A DNA stretch of 10,887 nucleotides from Cyanobacteriota bacterium (GTDB lineage: Bacteria; Cyanobacteriota; Cyanobacteriia; Leptolyngbyales; Leptolyngbyaceae): positions 1 to 10,887 of the forward strand of contig JAIXVO010000615.1 in assembly GCA_027482985.1 (NCBI GenBank). Direction: 5' to 3'. The translations under genes and the position numbers were made by a program. Below, in pieces: positions 7,044 through 10,887 of this stretch (its first letter is position 1; each line of letters opens with the position of its first letter). A model generated the notes under the pieces. The model was not told where the DNA came from, ran no database searches, and worked only from the letters and a program-made list of their open reading frames with translations.

Positions 7044-8102
7044 ATGGGCGATTCGGGGCGTGTTCCGGTTGGAATTATTGGTGCATCCGGGTATGGCGGG
7101 GTGCAGTTAGTGCGAATTTTGATGGATCATCCGCACCTGGAACTCGCCTACCTGGGGGGGGAGAGTAGTGCCGGACAACCGTTTTCTGACCTATATCCTC
7201 ATTTAGAACATCAGGTGAAGCTGGTCGTAGAACCGATTGACCTAGATGTGATTGCCGATCGCTGCCAGGTGGTCTTTCTCTCCCTGCCGAATGGGTTGGC
7301 CTGCAAAATGGCTCCCAAACTGCTGGAAAAAGGCTGCAAAGTGCTGGATCTGTCCGCTGACTATCGCTTCTCGGATCTGGCGGTTTACTCTACCTGGTAT
7401 GGCATTGAACGCACCGATCAGGAAGTGGCGGAAACGGCAGTCTACGGGTTACCGGAACTGTATCGCGATCGCATCGCCCAGGCCCAACTCGTTGGCTGTC
7501 CAGGCTGTTACCCCACAGCCAGTTTGCTGGCATTATCACCTCTGTTAAAGCAAGGCTTAATTGTCCCGGAAACGGCGATTATTGATGCGAAATCGGGCAC
7601 ATCGGGCGGCGGCAGACAGGCAAAAACCAATATGTTGTTGGCGGAAGCCGATAGTTCACTGGGTGCCTACGGGGTCGCGCGACATCGCCATACGCCGGAA
7701 ATTGAACAAATTTGTAGTGATCTGGCAGGGCATGAGGTATTGGTGCAATTCACGCCCCACCTGATTCCTATGCCTAGAGGTATTCTCGCCACCGTCTACG
7801 CCACCCTTCGTGATCCGGGGCTGGTACGAGAAGATTTATTAACGATTTACAGTGCGTTCTACCGCAGTTCGCCCTGGGTGAAAGTGTTACCCAGTGGTGT
7901 CTACCCCCAAACCAAATGGGCTTACGGCACTAATCTCTGTTATCTCGGTCTGGAAGTAGACCCCCGGACGGCACGCATTATTGTCCTCTCGGCGATCGAC
8001 AATTTGATGAAAGGGCAGGCCGGACAAGCCATTCAATGTCTCAACATCATGATGGGTTGGGATGAAATGCTGGGACTCCCGAAATTAGCGTTTTATCCCT
8101 AA
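7044..8102 (+). CDS. argC: N-acetyl-gamma-glutamyl-phosphate reductase (arginine biosynthesis)
   Basis: 352 residues, the normal length of the long (type 1) ArgC. It reduces N-acetylglutamyl 5-phosphate to the semialdehyde with NADPH, the third step of arginine and ornithine synthesis in the cytosol. Seen in the sequence: the N-terminal Rossmann motif [16 protein letters not shown] (9-24), catalytic Cys155 within [21 protein letters not shown] (181-191), the His-rich HRHTPEIEQ (214-222), which carries the general-base histidine, and [11 protein letters not shown] in the dimerisation half. The ATG at 7044 gives [16 protein letters not shown], the expected distance to the Rossmann loop; the ribosome binding site is weak. 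It is a lone arg gene, divergent from ribBA and closed by a strong terminator 36 bases after its stop. Confidence 0.97.
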   Translation: MGDSGRVPVGIIGASGYGGVQLVRILMDHPHLELAYLGGESSAGQPFSDLYPHLEHQVKLVVEPIDLDVIADRCQVVFLSLPNGLACKMAPKLLEKGCKVLDLSADYRFSDLAVYSTWYGIERTDQEVAETAVYGLPELYRDRIAQAQLVGCPGCYPTASLLALSPLLKQGLIVPETAIIDAKSGTSGGGRQAKTNMLLAEADSSLGAYGVARHRHTPEIEQICSDLAGHEVLVQFTPHLIPMPRGILATVYATLRDPGLVREDLLTIYSAFYRSSPWVKVLPSGVYPQTKWAYGTNLCYLGLEVDPRTARIIVLSAIDNLMKGQAGQAIQCLNIMMGWDEMLGLPKLAFYP

Positions 8103-8137
8103 CCTCGAAAGAAACATTAAGAAACATTAGAAAACTT

Positions 8138-8175
8138 AAAGCGGCGCTTACTGTGAGTGAAGTGCCGCTTTTTTT
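8138..8175 (+). terminator. Intrinsic terminator of argC
   Basis: AAAGCGGC at 8138-8145 pairs with GCCGCTTT at 8164-8171; the inner CTT/AAG and ACT/AGT pairs extend the stem with one bulge around a three-base GTG loop. A run of seven T follows directly (8169-8175). This is a textbook Rho-independent terminator, placed just after argC. Confidence 0.85.
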
Positions 8176-8204
8176 GGCGGCTGCTCAAGAAAAATCTTCC
8201 CTCT

Positions 8205-8267
8205 AGCGGGGCAGGTTTTGCCTCAGGTTTGAGAAATGGCAATCATGCTGTCTAAACCTGCCCCTAC
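8205..8267. repeat. Small inverted-repeat (MITE-like) element
   Basis: GGGGCAGGTTT at 8208-8218 is the exact inverse of AAACCTGCCCC at 8254-8264; TAG outside the left arm and TA outside the right extend the match with one mismatch. The spacer is 35 bases and codes for nothing visible. Short elements with ends of the type TAGGGGC(A/G)GGTTT are familiar from cyanobacterial intergenic regions, so a non-autonomous mobile or folded repeat is likely. No target-site duplication is obvious. Confidence 0.5.
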
Positions 8268-8348
8268 AAGTATTAGGGTTTTGAGCACTGGACTGTTGAC
8301 AAACTCTATTTTTGTGATCGCTGACTTATGTGCCATTTTTTAAGCTTC
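8268..8348. other. Remaining intergenic stretch before the small membrane gene
   Basis: Positions 8103-8366 contain no gene. Besides the argC terminator, the inverted repeat and the extended -10 site listed separately, this part has a TTGACA at 8296-8301 that would be a perfect -35, but no acceptable -10 lies 16-18 bases after it. An ATG at 8328 in frame with the downstream gene is cut off by a TAA at 8361. Confidence 0.4.
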
Positions 8349-8357
8349 TGTTACAAT
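8349..8357 (+). promoter_or_regulatory. Extended -10 promoter, possibly giving a leaderless mRNA
   Basis: TGTTACAAT matches the extended -10 form TG-N-TAnnnT, with TACAAT at 8352-8357. Transcription would begin about seven bases later, at roughly 8364, only a few bases before the ATG at 8367. No -35 is seen at the proper distance, which extended -10 promoters tolerate. The tandem ACGTA ACGTA lies across the expected start. Confidence 0.4.
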
Positions 8358-8366
8358 ACGTAACGT

Positions 8367-8642
8367 ATGCTGATACTCATTCTTGCGATTGTGATTGCTC
8401 TGGTGGCTTGGTCCCTGCATCTGATGCAGGAGGCGATCGAGCACCATGAGTTCTCCCTGATGTTGGCGGGAACGTTGGTGGCCTTTGCCGCTGCCGCACT
8501 CGTCGGCGTTTACTTTTTGATGGGAGACTACATGGGCTACATGGCGCGGGTGAATCACCACTCGACTGCTGCCTACCAAATGCCAGCCTACGATCCGCAG
8601 TACGATGTGCAATTCATTGTTTCCAGCTCTGATCAGCCGTAA
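8367..8642 (+). CDS. Small membrane protein of unknown function
   Basis: 91 residues. Helix 1 spans about residues 1-20 (MLILILAIVIALVAWSL), followed by an amphipathic HLMQEAIEHHEF; helix 2 spans about 29-52 (SLMLAGTLVAFAAAALVGVYFL). The tail of about 40 residues is soluble and rich in Met, Tyr and His: MGDYMGYMARVNHHS, then QMPAYDPQYD. I do not recognise the family, and no cofactor motif is clear, although the Met/His/Tyr tail might bind a metal (guess). No Shine-Dalgarno precedes the ATG; an extended -10 lies immediately upstream, so translation may be leaderless. The ORF is bounded by an in-frame TAA two codons before the start and is followed by stem-loops. It is convergent with apcE. The hydrophobic pattern makes a real gene likely. 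Confidence 0.75.
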   Translation: MLILILAIVIALVAWSLHLMQEAIEHHEFSLMLAGTLVAFAAAALVGVYFLMGDYMGYMARVNHHSTAAYQMPAYDPQYDVQFIVSSSDQP

Positions 8643-8646
8643 CGGC

Positions 8647-8676
8647 AATCACCGACTTGCCATGAATCCGGTGATT
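8647..8676 (+). other. Stem-loop just after the small membrane gene
   Basis: AATCACCG at 8647-8654 pairs perfectly with CGGTGATT at 8669-8676 around a 14-base loop. It starts four bases after the stop codon. The downstream bases TAGACTG are not a T-tract, so it is more likely an mRNA 3'-end structure than a terminator. Confidence 0.4.
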
Positions 8677-8699
8677 TAGACTGTTAATCGTTCTATAGA

Positions 8700-8732
8700 A
8701 AACCCCCTTGATCCAATGGATGAAGGGGGTTT
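8700..8732. terminator. Bidirectional intrinsic terminator between convergent genes
   Basis: AAACCCCCTT pairs with AAGGGGGTTT (ten pairs), then one G:G mismatch and ATCC/GGAT around an AAT loop. On the minus strand the hairpin runs into TTTTCTAT, a fair T-tract for apcE, 50 bases after its stop. On the plus strand it ends TTTGACATT, weaker but usable for the 91-residue gene. Confidence 0.75.
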
Positions 8733-8747
8733 GACATTCATAGGGTT

Positions 8748-8770
8748 GCGGTTCAGCTTGAGTGAACCGC
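8748..8770. other. Perfect 8-bp stem-loop beside the apcE stop
   Basis: GCGGTTCA at 8748-8755 pairs with TGAACCGC at 8763-8770 around a seven-base loop. It lies 12 bases after the apcE stop codon in the apcE transcript. It lacks a T-tract and may protect the 3' end of this abundant mRNA or assist the terminator beyond it (inference). Confidence 0.4.
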
Positions 8771-8782
8771 GATCATTGAGAC

Positions 8783-10887
8783 TTACCGTTGGTAAGGCAC
8801 CACGTCTTCCCCGAAGTAACGAGCATATTCAGCGCTATTCAAGAGGGACGCGATCGCGGCTTTGAGCCCACTATCCGCCAACAGTTGGCTGTACTCGGAG
8901 ACTTCGGCGGCAGAGGCCGGGAGCCGTCCCAACAGGTGCCGGAACAGAAACTCAATCACCTTGGCGCTGGGGTAAGGCGCATAAAAACGTTGGACATAGG
9001 CATCGGAACTCGCCAAAGCTGTGACAAACTGACGCACCGAAACCTCACCTTGATGCAGTTTAGTTTCCCATTCCGGACTGCGGAACTGGGCGGGCACCTG
9101 ACCGCTGGGCACGTCCATCACCTGCACATAAACCGCATCCAGCACAGAGTCGATTTCGGTGGCCGACATCCCCGGCATCAGGCGATAGATCCGAGCGGGT
9201 TTGCGGCGAGAGGCATCGACAGACGCATCCAAACCGAGATCCACCCCACTCACAACGGCGCGACCCACATCCGTAAACTGCTTCGCTTTATCCGTTTGAT
9301 GCGCGGCTCCGGCTAAGTCTGCCAGCGCTTTGCCCATCAACGGCATTTTGGTCGCATCCATCCGCACCTGCACGGGTTCAAAGCTGGGCACCACCAGGTC
9401 TTTGTTTTGCTTGGTGAGCGTGTTGTACAGCTTTTGGGTATTGGGGAAGTTGGCCGCTGGCAGGGTGAGATAGCGGTTAAAGGGCACCGTATCTTCGCCA
9501 AACGCTTCCGCATACTCAGGGCTATTCACTAAAGCACTGACGAATCCTTTCAAGCCAGCCGTTGCCAGGATCTGGTTGTACTTGCGAATTTCCGGCTGAT
9601 CCAGGGGTGCGCGTCCCAGGAAGTGCTTCGTCCCCAACTCAATCACTTTCGTGTTGGGATAGGGCGTATAGAACTCCTTGATATAGAGGCTGGAAGTCCC
9701 TAAGCCGAGGATAAATTCCTTCACGGTGATTTCGCCGTTGCTCAGCTTACTTTCCAGTTCGCTGAAATCGTTCTTCACGATGTAAGGCGCAATATCCCGC
9801 TCAAACACCTGACGATAAGCGGCTCCGACCAACGTCTTGAGGTTCGCTTTATCGGCAGTTTGTGTGAGCTTGAAGGCTTTGGTTTGTTCCCGCTTCTTGC
9901 TCACGCCCTGACTGATGCGGAATTCCACATCGGGTTCCGATCGCATTTCCGTGACCACACCCAGTTCCACAAACCGAGGTGTTGTCTCCTGCACCACTTT
10001 CGCGGCTTTATCGGCAATGGCGCCAACCCGATTCGTTCGCAACGCTAAACCGCCGGGAGTCAGATACCGCTCATAGGGCAGGGTATCTTCACCGAAGGTT
10101 TCGTTGTACTCATCGCTGTCAATGATGGCATCCACCAGCGCATAGAAGCCTTTCTTGGCGCAGATGTCGAAGTACTGGTTGATTTCCTGCCGTCCGTAGG
10201 TGGGGCGGCCCAACAACCGGCGATGGATGTACTCGATTGATTTGGTGACGTACAACGAAGTCCAATAGAGGCTCCGGAACAGGTTGGATTTGGCCAAGCG
10301 GCGGACGAACTCCCGGACGGTGATTTCGCCGTTTTCCAGCTTGATTTCATCGACTTTGAGCCGTTGCCCGTCATACACATCCCGCCCGAAGACTTGCAGG
10401 TAAGCAGCCCGGATCAATGCCTGCGTGGAACTTTCGGCATACTTAACGCTAACTCCCTTCGAGTTACCGCCACCCTTCGCAAACGAGCGCGTGTAGCTGG
10501 GAATTTGATCCAGCTTGAACACCTTCGGCCCCAGCGAACCAGGCGCGATACCCCGCGCGGCAGGGTTGCTCAGTTGGTTATTGATGCCTGCGCCCCGGTT
10601 GATCAGAATCCGGCGAGTGTCCTTCCCAAAGGGAGCCGGACGCGTGCTGGGATTGGCTTTCTCTTTCGGGAAAATTGCGCCGAATTGGATTTCCAGCGGA
10701 TCGTTGCCAGAGCCGTAAACGTGCTGATCGGGCAAGGGGCGATCGTAGGCGGCAAAGGTGGTAATGAATTGAGGCACCTTGCGGAAGGGCGCACTGTATT
10801 TAAACAGATCTTGTTGCGGCCCCCAGTTGCGGCATTCTTGCGCTTCTTGCCCCAGACCGCGCAGGTACGGCACCGTTTCTTCCCCGA
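8783..10887 (-). CDS. apcE: Phycobilisome core-membrane linker ApcE (N-terminus outside window)
   Basis: About 700 residues are open to the right edge and end at TAA 8783; the start and the phycobilin-bearing N-terminal domain lie outside. ApcE (LCM) organises allophycocyanin cylinders, anchors the phycobilisome to the thylakoid and is a terminal energy emitter. Three complete linker (REP, PF00427-type) repeats are visible, at about residues 145-270, 335-468 and 570-696 counting from the GTG at 10873. Each has [14 protein letters not shown] or [13 protein letters not shown] segments, then a YxxxVIEL..LGR helix and an end of the form FGEDTxPYxRYL. The first visible residues, [10 protein letters not shown], are the end of a further repeat, so at least four exist. 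The spacer after it ([30 protein letters not shown]) is a conserved ApcE arm. No apcABC gene follows downstream. The GTG at 10873 is internal, not a start. Confidence 0.96.
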   Translation of the reverse strand, partial: GEETVPYLRGLGQEAQECRNWGPQQDLFKYSAPFRKVPQFITTFAAYDRPLPDQHVYGSGNDPLEIQFGAIFPKEKANPSTRPAPFGKDTRRILINRGAGINNQLSNPAARGIAPGSLGPKVFKLDQIPSYTRSFAKGGGNSKGVSVKYAESSTQALIRAAYLQVFGRDVYDGQRLKVDEIKLENGEITVREFVRRLAKSNLFRSLYWTSLYVTKSIEYIHRRLLGRPTYGRQEINQYFDICAKKGFYALVDAIIDSDEYNETFGEDTLPYERYLTPGGLALRTNRVGAIADKAAKVVQETTPRFVELGVVTEMRSEPDVEFRISQGVSKKREQTKAFKLTQTADKANLKTLVGAAYRQVFERDIAPYIVKNDFSELESKLSNGEITVKEFILGLGTSSLYIKEFYTPYPNTKVIELGTKHFLGRAPLDQPEIRKYNQILATAGLKGFVSALVNSPEYAEAFGEDTVPFNRYLTLPAANFPNTQKLYNTLTKQNKDLVVPSFEPVQVRMDATKMPLMGKALADLAGAAHQTDKAKQFTDVGRAVVSGVDLGLDASVDASRRKPARIYRLMPGMSATEIDSVLDAVYVQVMDVPSGQVPAQFRSPEWETKLHQGEVSVRQFVTALASSDAYVQRFYAPYPSAKVIEFLFRHLLGRLPASAAEVSEYSQLLADSGLKAAIASLLNSAEYARYFGEDVVPYQR

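Larger units (their letters stand above)
491..8857. repeat. Dispersed HIP1 octamers (GCGATCGC)
   Basis: Perfect copies were read at 491, 701, 716, 1205, 1879, 2282, 3405, 3744, 4530, 4635, 5082, 5335, 6154, 6603, 7465 and 8850 (first base of each), with many one-mismatch relatives. An octamer is expected less than once by chance in this length. HIP1 is the highly iterated palindrome of many cyanobacterial genomes and is mostly inside genes, as here. Confidence 0.9.

Noticed and set aside
8111..8136. Tandem GAAACATTA copies after argC, considered as iterons or a CRISPR-like repeat
   Set aside because: Only two exact copies of nine bases with a third degraded one; too short and few, probably AT-rich trailer sequence.
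8296..8324. TTGACA at 8296-8301 as a full sigma-70 promoter
   Set aside because: No -10-like hexamer occurs 16-18 bases downstream (CGCTGA there).
10060..10873. A start of apcE inside the window (GTG at 10873)
   Set aside because: The frame continues open beyond it to the edge and the residues before it (GEET) belong to the repeat signature, so the codon is an internal valine.

Overview
The window is cyanobacterial chromosome. It carries the C-terminal three quarters or so of the phycobilisome core-membrane linker ApcE, and about 16 perfect copies of the cyanobacterial HIP1 octamer GCGATCGC. A kinase GAF domain has the sequence features of cyanobacteriochromes, and RibBA has a long C-terminal extension. 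Base composition is moderately GC-rich and even throughout, with no transposase, phage gene, integrase, CRISPR, tRNA or rRNA. The ApcE carries parts of four linker repeats, which points to a strain with a large (probably five-cylinder) phycobilisome core. I cannot name the genus.

Layout. (1) Positions 1-2061, minus strand: a two-helix small membrane protein with a perfect ribosome binding site, then a sensor histidine kinase (PAS-PAS-GAF-HisKA) that runs off the left edge. Its GAF domain has both cysteines of the DXCF class of cyanobacteriochromes, 28 residues apart, so it may be a blue/green-type photoreceptor. (2) 2192-2683, plus strand: a small exported beta-rich protein, divergent from the small membrane gene. 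(3) 2695-6830, minus strand: ribBA, hupE/ureJ-like, leuB and pyrR, in transcription order with gaps of roughly 100, 40 and 50 bases, so possibly co-transcribed although functionally mixed. (4) 6831-7043: a divergent control region between ribBA and argC. The ribBA side holds a possible 14-codon leader ORF with a perfect AGGAGG and a repeated ATTTAAATTC. (5) 7044-8175, plus strand: argC followed by a strong intrinsic terminator. (6) 8205-8267: a small inverted-repeat (MITE-like) element. (7) 8367-8642, plus strand: an unrecognised 91-residue membrane protein that may be leaderless. (8) 8647-8770: three stem-loops between convergent genes. (9) 8783-10887, minus strand: apcE, open at the right edge.

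Most of the window is ordinary metabolism: riboflavin (ribBA), leucine (leuB), arginine (argC), pyrimidine salvage or control (pyrR), metal uptake (hupE) and light harvesting (apcE). I see no multi-gene defence or mobile system. The observation most worth following is the putative dual-cysteine photoreceptor kinase and the small membrane protein encoded just before it.
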